This document shows positions 1 through 7,909 of a DNA stretch of 53,776 nt, piece by piece. Under the pieces are notes generated by a model, which worked only from the letters and a program-made list of their open reading frames with translations, made no database searches and was not told the DNA's origin. Numbering within the stretch: the first letter of the stretch is position 1; each line of letters opens with the position of its first letter. The stretch lies in NCBI GenBank assembly GCA_017395365.1, contig JAFPUN010000006.1, positions 1-53,776 of the forward strand. The letters are read 5' to 3'. This DNA is from Bacteroidales bacterium (GTDB lineage Bacteria > Bacteroidota > Bacteroidia > Bacteroidales > F082). Made by a program: the position numbers and the translations under genes.

Positions 1-96
1 ATCCGTCTCTTCATACTCCCTGACCACCGATATTTTAAAGGACATCGGATAATCCTTCTGTGTTCGCTTAACGTACTCTCTTTCTTCTTTTTCCAT
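1..96 (-). CDS. IS3-type transposase OrfA, 5' end only
   Basis: The first 32 codons of a gene that leaves the window at the left edge. The N-terminus starts MEKEEREYVKRTQKDY and continues SFKISVVREYEE. That is the lysine/arginine-rich start and first helix typical of the small helix-turn-helix OrfA of Bacteroidota IS3-family transposases, which binds the element's ends and works with OrfB by frameshifting. The ATG at 94-96 was chosen because it is the first start of the frame. A small dyad, CGTTAC-N8-GTAACG, lies just upstream at 101-120 and may belong to the element's end. The assignment rests on only 32 residues; an unrelated helix-turn-helix protein is possible. Confidence 0.5.
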   Translation of the reverse strand, partial: MEKEEREYVKRTQKDYPMSFKISVVREYEETD

Positions 97-150
97 TTAT
101 CGTTACTTTTTGTTGTAACGCTTTTTCAGGACAAGACAATAGGCACAAAA

Positions 151-178
151 AAAAAGCCGACATCGCTGCCGGCTTTTT
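151..178 (-). terminator. Rho-independent terminator of the peptide transporter gene
   Basis: AAAAAGCCG at 151-159 pairs perfectly with CGGCTTTTT at 170-178 around a 10-nt loop. Read on the minus strand the hairpin is followed by a long T-run (146-155). It lies about 50 bp past the transporter stop codon and separates it from the transposase fragment. Apart from this and the 101-120 dyad, nothing is seen between 97 and 230. Confidence 0.8.
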
Positions 179-230
179 ACCTTAATTGATATTTCAAGGA
201 CGCGAGATTTGCGTCTCTAGAACCAAATTA

Positions 231-1874
231 TTATTTAGCTACTCTCTCAAGCCATTTCAACATGCCTAGCATGATGGACATGGAGACGACACAAATCAAG
301 GCGAAGACTGCCCAAGTCATCCACTGATGCGGGAACGAATCCAACATCTTAACGCCGAGGAAGATAAGCAGGTTGCCAATTGCGGTTGCGGTCAGCCACA
401 AGCCTTGGCAAACACCCACCATGTGGCGAGGTGCAATCTTCGACACAAACGACAGACCCAGAGGCGAGATGAACAATTCGGCAACCGTGAGGAAGAAATA
501 AGTGACGATCATCACCCAAGGGCCGGTTTTCATTGCCATCTTGGTTTCTTCGGGCAGAGCCTTGAATTCGGCGCCAGAAGGATAATTGTTGGCAACGGCA
601 ATGATTATCAAGAAGAAATAGGCGCAAGCTGCGATAAACATACCCAATGCAATCTTCTTAGGCGTAGACACCTCTTTGCCCTTGAGTGTAAGCGAAGCAA
701 AAATCCACATGATGATAGGCGTAAGCACAATCACGAAGAAAGGATTGATGAATTGCAGAATCTCAGGCGGGATAGCACTGGTATCCACGAAATCGCGGGC
801 AAAAATCGACAGCGACTGGGCGTTTTGGTGGAAGGAGAACCAGAAGAACACGGCAATACCCAAGACTGCATACAAGGCAGCCATGCGCTGCTTGATTTCC
901 TTGGCATCGGCCTGACGCTCGGCTTCGGTATATCCTTTCACTTCGGCCTTTTCCTTCTTCACAGGATTCGGCAGTTTGTGGCGCACTGCGATGAAAATCG
1001 CAAGAGAAATCAGCATGGCGACCACCGACACGATGAATGCAAAGTGAACACCCGTGTTATAGACCTGCAAGTAGTTTTGGCAGAAACCCTGAAGGTTTTC
1101 CGATGCACCTGCAAAATTCTGAGACAAAGCGGTGAGGTTGGTCACATCGTTACCTTCAGCAGTACCCATCAAGAACTTGTGGCACAAACGCGGGAGATCG
1201 GCATTATAGACCAAGTCCTTGGTCTTCAGCCACCAGTCGCGAATGATAGGTGCCACAAACGGGGCAATCACGCCACCGATATTGATGAACACGTAGAAAA
1301 TCTGGAAGCCGCTGTCGCGCTTTTCCTTGGCTTGAGCCAATGCCTCGGGACCTTTCTTGGCAGCCTCTGCCTCAAAATCATCATACAGTTGACCCACAAT
1401 GGCTTGCAAATTGCCCTTGAAGAGACCGTTACCGCAAGCAATGAGCACCAAAGCAACCATGGCGAGGACAAAACCACCACTGCTGAAGACAGGAATGGCA
1501 AGCAAGCCATAGCCAATGGCCATCACGATGATACCCGTGATAATGGTTTTCTTGTAGTTCTGGGTACGGTCGGCAATGATACCGCCGGGAAGTGCCAAAA
1601 CATAAATCAAGAAGTAAAACACAGCGAAAATGAGTCCTGACGTGGCATCAGAAAGGCCGAACTTGGAGCAGATGAACAGCACCAACACGGCATTCATGAT
1701 GTAATAGCCGAATCGCTCGCCCATGTTACTCAAGGCTGCAGCAATCAAGCCTTTAGGATGCTCTTTCTTGGCCTTTTTCAAATAAAAGATCAAGAAAGGG
1801 ATGACAATGATTAAGATCAAGGCAAACACCACCAATGTCCTGTGGTTTTGCCAAAGATTTGATAATGTACCCAT
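231..1874 (-). CDS. POT/PTR2-family proton-coupled oligopeptide transporter
   Basis: A 547-residue inner-membrane protein of the major facilitator superfamily, expected to import di- and tripeptides with protons. The family signature is near the start of the fold: residues around 48-60 read SNMGERFGYYIM, the PTR2 ExxER-type motif. About 12 to 14 hydrophobic segments follow. A charged loop (KEKAEVKGYTEAERQADAKE) separates the two six-helix bundles. The length fits bacterial DtpT-like members. The gene is monocistronic, with its own TAnnTTTG box and terminator. Peptide import would suit the proteolytic lifestyle implied by the secreted C25 peptidases elsewhere in the window, but that link is inference. 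Confidence 0.93.
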   Translation of the reverse strand: MGTLSNLWQNHRTLVVFALILIIVIPFLIFYLKKAKKEHPKGLIAAALSNMGERFGYYIMNAVLVLFICSKFGLSDATSGLIFAVFYFLIYVLALPGGIIADRTQNYKKTIITGIIVMAIGYGLLAIPVFSSGGFVLAMVALVLIACGNGLFKGNLQAIVGQLYDDFEAEAAKKGPEALAQAKEKRDSGFQIFYVFINIGGVIAPFVAPIIRDWWLKTKDLVYNADLPRLCHKFLMGTAEGNDVTNLTALSQNFAGASENLQGFCQNYLQVYNTGVHFAFIVSVVAMLISLAIFIAVRHKLPNPVKKEKAEVKGYTEAERQADAKEIKQRMAALYAVLGIAVFFWFSFHQNAQSLSIFARDFVDTSAIPPEILQFINPFFVIVLTPIIMWIFASLTLKGKEVSTPKKIALGMFIAACAYFFLIIIAVANNYPSGAEFKALPEETKMAMKTGPWVMIVTYFFLTVAELFISPLGLSFVSKIAPRHMVGVCQGLWLTATAIGNLLIFLGVKMLDSFPHQWMTWAVFALICVVSMSIMLGMLKWLERVAK

Positions 1875-1934
1875 AATTGTGATTTTTAATAATTATTGAT
1901 TTTTAAATAGATTTCTCGTTTTCCAATTAACGGA

Positions 1935-1942
1935 CAAAAATA
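1935..1942 (-). promoter_or_regulatory. -7 box of the peptide transporter
   Basis: The minus strand reads TATTTTTG, a full match to TAnnTTTG, about 60 bp before the start codon. Confidence 0.6.
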
Positions 1943-2004
1943 GGAAAATAATCAATGCCGTCGCAAAAATGGCGAAAAAAGTCCGATCATAGCCGAAAAA
2001 ACAC

Positions 2005-2012
2005 TACTTTTG
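2005..2012 (+). promoter_or_regulatory. -7 box of valS
   Basis: TACTTTTG matches TAnnTTTG and lies 19 bp before the chosen ATG, so the leader is very short. This favours the start at 2031 over the upstream in-frame ATG at 2010, which overlaps the box. Confidence 0.65.
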
Positions 2013-2030
2013 CACTTCATTTTTACGACT

Positions 2031-4709
2031 ATGGAAATCAGCAGCAAATACAGCCCTCAGGAAGTTGAAGGCAAATGGTACGAACACTGGATGGACAAGA
2101 ACTACTTCCACTCCACGCCTGACGAACGCGAACCCTATACCATCGTGATCCCGCCGCCGAATGTGACCGGTGTGCTTCACATGGGCCACATGATGAACAA
2201 CACGATTCAGGACATCTTGATCCGCCGCGCCCGCATGCAGGGCAAGAACGCCTGCTGGGTGCCCGGCACCGACCACGCCTCCATCGCCACCGAAGCCAAG
2301 GTGGTGAATAAGCTGGCGCAACAGGGCATCAAGAAGACCGACATTGGCCGTGAGGAGTTCCTCAAGCACGCCTGGGACTGGACCCACGAGCACGGTGGCA
2401 TCATCCTTAAGCAGTTGCGCCGCCTCGGTTGCTCCTGCGACTGGGAACGCACCTCGTTCACCATGGACGACATCCGCTCGAAGAGCGTCATCCGCGCTTT
2501 CGTCGACCTGTATAACAAAGGCCTGATTTACCGTGGCGTACGCATGGTCAACTGGGACCCGAAAGCCTTAACGGCTTTGAGTGATGAGGAAGTCATCTTC
2601 AAAGATGAGCACAGCAAGCTGTTCTACCTGCGTTATTACCTCCATGAAGACGACGGTACAGGTGCCACGGGTGCTGAAGGTGAAATCATCCACACCGACG
2701 AGCAAGGTCGCCGCTATGCTGTGGTGGCCACCACGCGTCCCGAGACCATCATGGGCGATACCGCCATGTGCATCAACCCTGCCGACCCGAAGAACCAGTG
2801 GCTGCGCGGCAAGAAAGTCGTGGTGCCGTTGGTCAACCGCGTCATCCCCGTCATCGAGGACGGCTATGTTGACACCGAGTTTGGTACGGGCTGCCTGAAG
2901 GTCACGCCTGCCCACGATGTGAACGACTACATGCTGGGCGAGAAGCACAACCTCCAAAGCATCAACATCTTCAACGACGATGCCACTCTGAGCGAAGCCG
3001 CTGGCATGTACATCGGCATGAGCCGCGAGGACTGCCGCAAGCAGATCATCATCGACATGAAGGAAGCAGGACTGTTGGAGAAGATTGAGGACTATAATAA
3101 TAAGGTGGGTTACTCCGAGCGTACCAATGTGCCGATTGAGCCGAAACTCTCGATGCAGTGGTTCCTCAAGATGGAACACCTCGCCGACATCGCACTGAAA
3201 CCCGTGTTGAATGGCGACATCAAGTTCTATCCCGCCAAATATGTCAACCTCTACCGTCACTGGTTGGAGAACATCAAGGACTGGTGCATCAGCCGTCAGC
3301 TGTGGTGGGGCCATCAGATTCCGGCCTACTACCTGCCCGAAGGCGGTTTCGTGGTCGCCGAGACGCCCGAAGAAGCCTTGAAACTGGCTATCGAGAAGAC
3401 AGGCAATAAGAATTTGACCCTCAAAGACTTGCGTCAAGATGACGACGCTTTGGACACTTGGTTCAGCTCATGGCTGTGGCCTTTGTCGCTCTTCAACGGT
3501 ATCCTTGACCCCGACAACGCCGAGTTCAAGTACTACTACCCCACCAACGACCTCATCACCGCCCCCGACATCATCTTCTTCTGGGTGGCCCGCATGATCA
3601 TGGCTGGCGAGGAATACCAAGGTGAAGTGCCGTTCAAGAATGTGTATTTCACGGGTATCGTGAGAGACAAGTTAGGCCGCAAGATGTCCAAGTCGTTAGG
3701 CAACTCCCCCGACCCAATCGAGCTTATCGACAAATTCGGTGCCGATGGCGTGCGTATGGGCATGATGCTCAGCGCCCCTGCCGGCAACGACATCCTCTTC
3801 GACGAGGCCCTCTGCGAGCAAGGCCGCAACTTCTGCAACAAGATCTGGAACGCCTTGCGTCTCGTGAAAGGCTGGAATGTGGACGAAAACGCCGCCCAAC
3901 CTGAGGCCGCCAAAATGGCCGTGAAGTGGTTTGAGGCTCGCTTCAACCAAGTGCTGGCCGAGACCAACGACAACATCGACAAGTACCGCCTCAGCGACGC
4001 CTTGATGGGCATCTACAAACTCACTTGGGACGACTTCTGCTCATGGTACCTCGAGATGGTGAAGGCTCCGCAAGGCCAGGGCATCGACCCTGTGACCTAC
4101 GCCGCCACTATTAAGTTCTTCGAGAACCTGATGCTCTTGCTGCACCCCTTCATGCCGTTCATCACCGAGGAAATCTGGCACGCCATCGCCGAGCGCAAAG
4201 AAGGTGATGACATCATCGTGGCACAGCAGCCCAAGCTGCAAGCCGTTGATGAGGCTATTCTGAAACAGTTCGAGTTCACCCAAGAGGTCATCAACAATGT
4301 CCGCAAGGTACGCAGCGACAAGAACATCGCCTTCCGCGACGCTATCCAACTCGTGGTGAAGGGCACGGCCAACAAGGACTTCGACTGCGTGATTGCCAAG
4401 CTCTGCAATGTGAGCGAGGTGAGTTATGTGGCTGAGGCTCCTGCTGGTGCCTTCGGTTTCATCGTGGGCAGCACCGAGTTCTTCGTGCCGCTCACTGGCA
4501 GCGTCGATGTGGAGGCCGAAATCAAGAAGCTGGAAGAGGAACTGAAATACGCCCAAGGCTTCCTGAAGAGCGTTGAAGCCAAACTCTCCAACGAACGCTT
4601 CGTGAGCGGTGCTCCTGCCGCTGTCGTCGACAAGGAACGCAAGAAAAAAGCCGACGCCGAAGCCAAGATTGCTGTGATTGAGCAGCAGCTGGCGGGGCTA
4701 AGGAAATGA
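2031..4709 (+). CDS. valS: Valyl-tRNA synthetase
   Basis: A cytosolic class I aminoacyl-tRNA synthetase that charges tRNA-Val and edits threonyl errors. The start [10 protein letters not shown] gives 893 residues, normal for ValS. The HIGH signature is [13 protein letters not shown] (residues 41-53; HMGH at 50-53). The KMSKS loop is at 551-555, inside [14 protein letters not shown]. The CP1 editing domain lies between, with [12 protein letters not shown] near residue 240. The last ~65 residues form the coiled-coil tRNA-binding arm ([14 protein letters not shown] and onward). The gene is monocistronic and faces away from the transporter gene. It ends at a hairpin shared with the convergent small gene. 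The neighbours give no functional clue. Confidence 0.98.
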   Translation: MEISSKYSPQEVEGKWYEHWMDKNYFHSTPDEREPYTIVIPPPNVTGVLHMGHMMNNTIQDILIRRARMQGKNACWVPGTDHASIATEAKVVNKLAQQGIKKTDIGREEFLKHAWDWTHEHGGIILKQLRRLGCSCDWERTSFTMDDIRSKSVIRAFVDLYNKGLIYRGVRMVNWDPKALTALSDEEVIFKDEHSKLFYLRYYLHEDDGTGATGAEGEIIHTDEQGRRYAVVATTRPETIMGDTAMCINPADPKNQWLRGKKVVVPLVNRVIPVIEDGYVDTEFGTGCLKVTPAHDVNDYMLGEKHNLQSINIFNDDATLSEAAGMYIGMSREDCRKQIIIDMKEAGLLEKIEDYNNKVGYSERTNVPIEPKLSMQWFLKMEHLADIALKPVLNGDIKFYPAKYVNLYRHWLENIKDWCISRQLWWGHQIPAYYLPEGGFVVAETPEEALKLAIEKTGNKNLTLKDLRQDDDALDTWFSSWLWPLSLFNGILDPDNAEFKYYYPTNDLITAPDIIFFWVARMIMAGEEYQGEVPFKNVYFTGIVRDKLGRKMSKSLGNSPDPIELIDKFGADGVRMGMMLSAPAGNDILFDEALCEQGRNFCNKIWNALRLVKGWNVDENAAQPEAAKMAVKWFEARFNQVLAETNDNIDKYRLSDALMGIYKLTWDDFCSWYLEMVKAPQGQGIDPVTYAATIKFFENLMLLLHPFMPFITEEIWHAIAERKEGDDIIVAQQPKLQAVDEAILKQFEFTQEVINNVRKVRSDKNIAFRDAIQLVVKGTANKDFDCVIAKLCNVSEVSYVAEAPAGAFGFIVGSTEFFVPLTGSVDVEAEIKKLEEELKYAQGFLKSVEAKLSNERFVSGAPAAVVDKERKKKADAEAKIAVIEQQLAGLRK

Positions 4710-4736
4710 TTTTTTTCAATACACAAAAAAAAAACC

Positions 4737-4767
4737 GAACAGCGGAGATTTTCCACCTCCGCTGTTC
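4737..4767 (-). terminator. Terminator between valS and the convergent small gene
   Basis: GAACAGCGGAG pairs with CTCCGCTGTTC around a 9-nt loop. On the minus strand it is followed by ten T residues (4726-4735), so it is a strong intrinsic terminator for the gene ending at 4797. It may also stop valS readthrough. Confidence 0.8.
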
Positions 4768-4796
4768 TAATAATTGCACGCTATTTAACTAACTGT

Positions 4797-5225
4797 TCAA
4801 TTCATCAATCGCCGAACAATCATCCCTTGCAAGGAATAACAGCCTGGACAATTACAATGGTTTAATTGCACAGTTTTTGTCTCATTAGACGGTATTACAA
4901 CTTGATAAACCTCTTCAACATAGGTTGATCCGCCTTGGCTATATGAATCAAAAGCCAATTGAATTAAAACTGTAACAGTGAAGTTGTTATAGTTTTTGAG
5001 ATAAGCTCGAGTAATGCCATTTGAAAAAGGACCTCCTCCAAGATCCTGACGTGAAATGCTTTCTAAACTTACACCGCCAATATCTTCTGAGGAGCAAATT
5101 CCATTTATCTTGAAACCACAATCCGTATTGGTGCTTTGACTACCATTATTGGTAATTTGGATTATGTTTTGCCCAATACAATTTATTGAAACAAAACAAA
5201 TAATGAGAGCTATTAGCTTTTTCAT
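4797..5225 (-). CDS. Small exported protein of unknown function
   Basis: A 142-residue protein with an N-terminal signal peptide (MKKLIALIICFVSINCIGQ). The mature part is rich in Asn, Gln and Ser and looks like a single small beta domain. Four cysteines sit near the C-terminus and middle (CGFK, CSSED, CNCPGC). I recognise no family. It is AT-rich compared with valS and lies at the start of an accessory stretch. No clear TAnnTTTG box was seen before it. Confidence 0.6.
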   Translation of the reverse strand: MKKLIALIICFVSINCIGQNIIQITNNGSQSTNTDCGFKINGICSSEDIGGVSLESISRQDLGGGPFSNGITRAYLKNYNNFTVTVLIQLAFDSYSQGGSTYVEEVYQVVIPSNETKTVQLNHCNCPGCYSLQGMIVRRLMN

Positions 5226-5308
5226 TTTCTAGTCGCCTATTATATCCCATTGGCTTTTCGGTTTTAATTGGTTACTGCATTGATGATGATCCTTCACTTT
5301 ATACATAC

Positions 5309-5337
5309 GGGGGCAACCATAGTTGTGGCTGCCCCCC
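5309..5337. repeat. Hairpin downstream of the small lipoprotein gene
   Basis: GGGGGCAACCA and its imperfect complement GTGGCTGCCCCC form a stem at 5309-5337. No T-run follows on the minus strand, so it is a weak terminator candidate or a palindromic repeat. Confidence 0.45.
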
Positions 5338-5350
5338 ATTCTCTTTCACC

Positions 5351-5611
5351 TTAATTATTAGGGAACGATACAGCCTTCCCCGTTCCGCCGCAAACACAAG
5401 TTTCTTTTTGGCCGTTGCGCATGACATACCCTTTTCCGCCACATGCTTCACATGTTCCAGAATTTGGTTTTGTGGGTGTCGAATAAGCATCCCGACTGTA
5501 ACTACTTGAGCTACCATATGAGCTGTATGAACTAGTGTAACTTGGAGTATCACAACTCTGCATAGCGCATACTAAAATTGCAACTAAAACACATAAAAGT
5601 AATTTCTTCAT
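5351..5611 (-). CDS. Small lipoprotein with a DnaJ-type zinc-finger half motif
   Basis: An 86-residue protein. The start MKKLLLCVLV at 5611 was preferred over an ATG 33 bp upstream because it begins a normal lipoprotein signal ending in the lipobox AMQSC. A Ser/Tyr-rich linker (SSYSSYGSSSSY) follows. The C-terminus has CEACGGKGYV and CVCGGTGK, two CxxCxGxG-like knuckles as in the DnaJ central zinc finger, although the second reads CVCGG. Family knowledge suggests zinc binding or a redox/chaperone-like role at the outer membrane; the function is unknown. A long leader containing a structured RNA candidate lies upstream. Confidence 0.6.
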   Translation of the reverse strand: MKKLLLCVLVAILVCAMQSCDTPSYTSSYSSYGSSSSYSRDAYSTPTKPNSGTCEACGGKGYVMRNGQKETCVCGGTGKAVSFPNN

Positions 5612-5733
5612 TTTAATTCTGGCAGTATTTATCCTGTCGCCCACAGTTTTGTTGATAATTTTGTGTTCCCTACTCTATTATGGCTTTTCGGGTATCTCCG
5701 CCTGTACCGTATGAACGAAAGACATACACACAA

Positions 5734-5752
5734 AAAAAGCGTGGCACTTTTT
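5734..5752 (-). terminator. Weak terminator-like hairpin after the RNA candidate
   Basis: AAAAAG (5734-5739) and CTTTTT (5747-5752) flank a 7-nt loop. The minus strand runs on into a 7-T tract. It is short and AT-rich, so modest evidence. Confidence 0.35.
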
Positions 5753-5762
5753 CGCCTTCATC

Positions 5763-5891
5763 GGAATCTTTGAGGTCTTCGACTACCTGACATTCCCAAT
5801 TACAACGAACAAAGCCCACGCCTATTGGCGGGAGCGCCGTTGCCTTACTCCGGGAATGTCAATTTGAAAGTGTCGAAGTTTCAAAGATTCC
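5763..5891 (-). ncRNA. Long rod-shaped structured RNA candidate, possibly 6S-like
   Basis: Three nested complementary blocks are interrupted by internal loops: an 11-bp stem (5763-5773 with 5881-5891), a 7-bp stem (5777-5783 with 5872-5878) and a 10-bp stem (5788-5797 with 5852-5861). The apical region contains further small hairpins, such as CCGCC-AATA-GGCG on the minus strand. A minus-strand -7 box (6057-6064) lies upstream and a weak terminator (5734-5752) downstream, suggesting a transcript of about 310 nt. No open reading frame of note lies inside. A rod with internal bubbles recalls 6S RNA, but no conserved 6S sequence was recognised. The strand is inferred from the promoter; a plus-strand box at 5656-5663 (TAATTTTG) is an alternative. 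The rest of the 5612-6116 interval shows no gene. Confidence 0.4.
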
Positions 5892-6056
5892 AGTGTATAA
5901 GCTACTTCGCTTTTTCCTATTCTATGATGTGCATATCGCTTGAAGCGTTATCTCATAGGCCAATATTTAGTTTATAATCTGTTAGTTACCATTTTGTTGC
6001 TTTTCAGCAACTGCTTCTTCTGTGTTTATGTCTCCGACATTCATCGGATGACGCTG

Positions 6057-6064
6057 CAAATATA
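6057..6064 (-). promoter_or_regulatory. -7 box for the structured RNA and/or lipoprotein leader
   Basis: The minus strand reads TATATTTG, a TAnnTTTG match, about 165 bp before the RNA stem and 445 bp before the lipoprotein start. Confidence 0.4.
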
Positions 6065-6116
6065 AAGAAAATGACTTCAAACACACGAAAAAGAAGAAAA
6101 GTTTTTCAATAACACA

Positions 6117-6203
6117 TTTCCGCAGAAAACCCAAAGATAACCTGCGCAAATGGCATCAAAAAGCATAATTTGCGCAGAAAATCATACAATAAGTTGCGCA
6201 ATT
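6117..6203. repeat. Left 87-bp direct repeat of ATPase locus 1
   Basis: It matches 7695-7781 without gaps at 80 of 87 positions and in the same orientation. The repeat is built from the palindrome TGCGCA, which recurs at 6143, 6171, 6195 and again at 6223 beyond the repeat. Spacings alternate 28, 24 and 28 bp, so the unit is about 52 bp. It ends 13 bp before the -7 box of the gene it flanks. Confidence 0.9.
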
Positions 6204-6216
6204 ATGGTAATTTTTA

Positions 6217-6224
6217 TATTTTTG
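6217..6224 (+). promoter_or_regulatory. -7 box of ATPase gene 1
   Basis: TATTTTTG matches TAnnTTTG and is 20 bp before the ATG. Its last bases overlap a further TGCGCA copy at 6223, so a protein bound to the repeats could block transcription. Confidence 0.6.
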
Positions 6225-6243
6225 CGCAGAAAATATTATTGCC

Positions 6244-7689
6244 ATGGAAAAGAAACTTATCGGAAGAAATGTTGAATATAAGGCTCTTACAAATTATTTC
6301 ACTTCAAAAGGCTCGGAATTTATTGCTGTGTATGGTCGTCGGCGCGTCGGAAAAACCTTTCTCATCCGAAAAGCCGCCAATGACCAATTCGCTTTTTTCC
6401 TCACAGGAGCGCATGAAGTACCCAAAAACGAACAACTCATCAACTTTGCCATCGCCATCCAAAAGCATTTCAAAACCGAGCGGCTTGAGATTCCAAAAAA
6501 CTGGATATTAGCATTTTATGAACTCTCAAAGCATTTGGAATCCTTGCCTAAAGGCAACAAAATCATCTTCATTGATGAACTTCCGTGGCTGAGTACGGCC
6601 AAATCAGGGTTTGTGGCTGCATTGGAAAACTTCTGGAACAGTTGGGCCTCCTTGCGCGACGACATCAAATTGGTGGTTTGCGGTTCGGCAACCTCTTGGA
6701 TGATTGATAACCTCATCCACAGCCGTGGCGGACTACACAACAGAATCACGCATCAGATTGTACTTGAGCCTTTTACATTAAATGAATGTGAAGCCTATTT
6801 CCGCGCATACGGTTTCTCCTATTCAAGGAAACAAATCGCGGAATGTTATATGGTCATGGGCGGCATACCTTATTATATGTCGCTGATGGACAAGAGCAAA
6901 AGCGTGGCACAAAATGTTGATATGCTGTTCTTTGCCTCCAATGCGAGCCTCAAAGATGAATTCAACGAACTTTACCACGCCCTGTTCAAGAAAGCCAACA
7001 CGCACATTCAGGTGGTGACCGCATTGGCTACGAAAGGCAAAGGCCTGACCCGACAAGAGATTGTGAAAGCAGCCAATGTCACCGACAACGGAGCCTTAAG
7101 CACCGTGCTTGAAGAATTGGAAAAATGCGGGTTTATAAGGACTTACGAGCCTTTCGGCAACCTTCAAAAAGCCACCGACAAAAGGCAGAAAAGCGACACA
7201 CTGTTCCAACTCATCGATTCCTACACCTTGTTTTATTTTGATTTCATCGTCCAAAACAAGTATCACGACGAACAGTTCTGGACCAACTCTTTCAATAGCC
7301 CTATCCATAGCACTTGGAGCGGTATCGCCTTTGAGCGGCTTTGTTTGGCGCACTTGACGCAAATCAAGAAAGCATTGGGAATCAGCGGAGTGCAGACTTT
7401 GGCGTGTTCTTGGCGAAGTTCGTCAGTGAATAAAAGCAGCCAAATTGACCTGCTCATCGACCGCAAAGACGAAACCATCAACATCTGCGAAATGAAGTAT
7501 TCCAAAGGGAAATACGAAATCGACAAAGCTTATGAAGATACGCTCAACGAAAGACTGACAACCTTTGTTCAAGAAACCGGCACGAAAAAAACGCTTTTAC
7601 TCACCTTCGTGACTACTGAAGGCGTAAAGCAAAATGCACACAGTGGAGGTGTTCAGTGCGAAGTGGTTTTGGATGAACTATTTGAGTGA
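6244..7689 (+). CDS. AAA+ ATPase with C-terminal DUF234-type PD-(D/E)XK domain (locus 1)
   Basis: 481 residues. The N-terminal P-loop domain has Walker A GRRRVGKT (31-38, Lys37), Walker B IIFIDE (107-112) and a sensor-like strand KLVVCGSATSW. A winged-helix-like middle follows (LTRQEIVKAANVTDNGALSTVLEELEKCG is the DNA-binding-type helix pair, here split by description). The C-terminal nuclease-fold signature is QIDLLI with Asp402, then CEMKY with Glu416 and Lys418. Families of this build (archaeal-type ATPase/DUF234) are common in Bacteroidota; the biological role is not established. The gene with its promoter is bracketed by 87-bp direct repeats and sits next to a second such gene. Nucleic-acid binding and cleavage are inferences from the fold. 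Confidence 0.85.
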   Translation: MEKKLIGRNVEYKALTNYFTSKGSEFIAVYGRRRVGKTFLIRKAANDQFAFFLTGAHEVPKNEQLINFAIAIQKHFKTERLEIPKNWILAFYELSKHLESLPKGNKIIFIDELPWLSTAKSGFVAALENFWNSWASLRDDIKLVVCGSATSWMIDNLIHSRGGLHNRITHQIVLEPFTLNECEAYFRAYGFSYSRKQIAECYMVMGGIPYYMSLMDKSKSVAQNVDMLFFASNASLKDEFNELYHALFKKANTHIQVVTALATKGKGLTRQEIVKAANVTDNGALSTVLEELEKCGFIRTYEPFGNLQKATDKRQKSDTLFQLIDSYTLFYFDFIVQNKYHDEQFWTNSFNSPIHSTWSGIAFERLCLAHLTQIKKALGISGVQTLACSWRSSSVNKSSQIDLLIDRKDETINICEMKYSKGKYEIDKAYEDTLNERLTTFVQETGTKKTLLLTFVTTEGVKQNAHSGGVQCEVVLDELFE

Positions 7690-7694
7690 TGAAT

Positions 7695-7781
7695 TTTCCG
7701 CAGAAAATCCAAAGATAATCTGCGCAAAAGGCATCAAAAAGCATCATTTGCGCAGAAAATATTTCAATAAGTTGCGCAATT
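7695..7781. repeat. Right 87-bp direct repeat of ATPase locus 1
   Basis: The second copy of the 6117-6203 repeat. It starts 6 bp after the ATPase stop codon. Seven mismatches, four of them clustered near the inner right part. No promoter-driven gene follows directly; the next repeat begins at 7821. Confidence 0.9.
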
Positions 7782-7820
7782 TTTGAGGAAAACATTCCCT
7801 CCATTACACAAGATATCAAC

Positions 7821-7876
7821 AAAACTCTATGGAAAAATCATAAATAGTCTGATTTTTTCCCAGAGTTTTATCAAAA
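7821..7876. repeat. Left 56-bp flanking repeat of ATPase locus 2 (hairpin type)
   Basis: An imperfect inverted repeat with arms at 7821-7840 and 7850-7869. The whole block matches 9212-9267 at about 46 of 56 positions in direct orientation; mismatches are concentrated in the loop. It lies 6 bp upstream of the gene's -7 box. Confidence 0.85.
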
Positions 7877-7881
7877 ATGAT

Positions 7882-7889
7882 TATTTTTG
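7882..7889 (+). promoter_or_regulatory. -7 box of ATPase gene 2
   Basis: TATTTTTG matches TAnnTTTG and lies 20 bp before the ATG, the same spacing as in ATPase gene 1. Confidence 0.6.
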
Positions 7890-7909
7890 CGGCATAAAAG
7901 GCAAAAACT

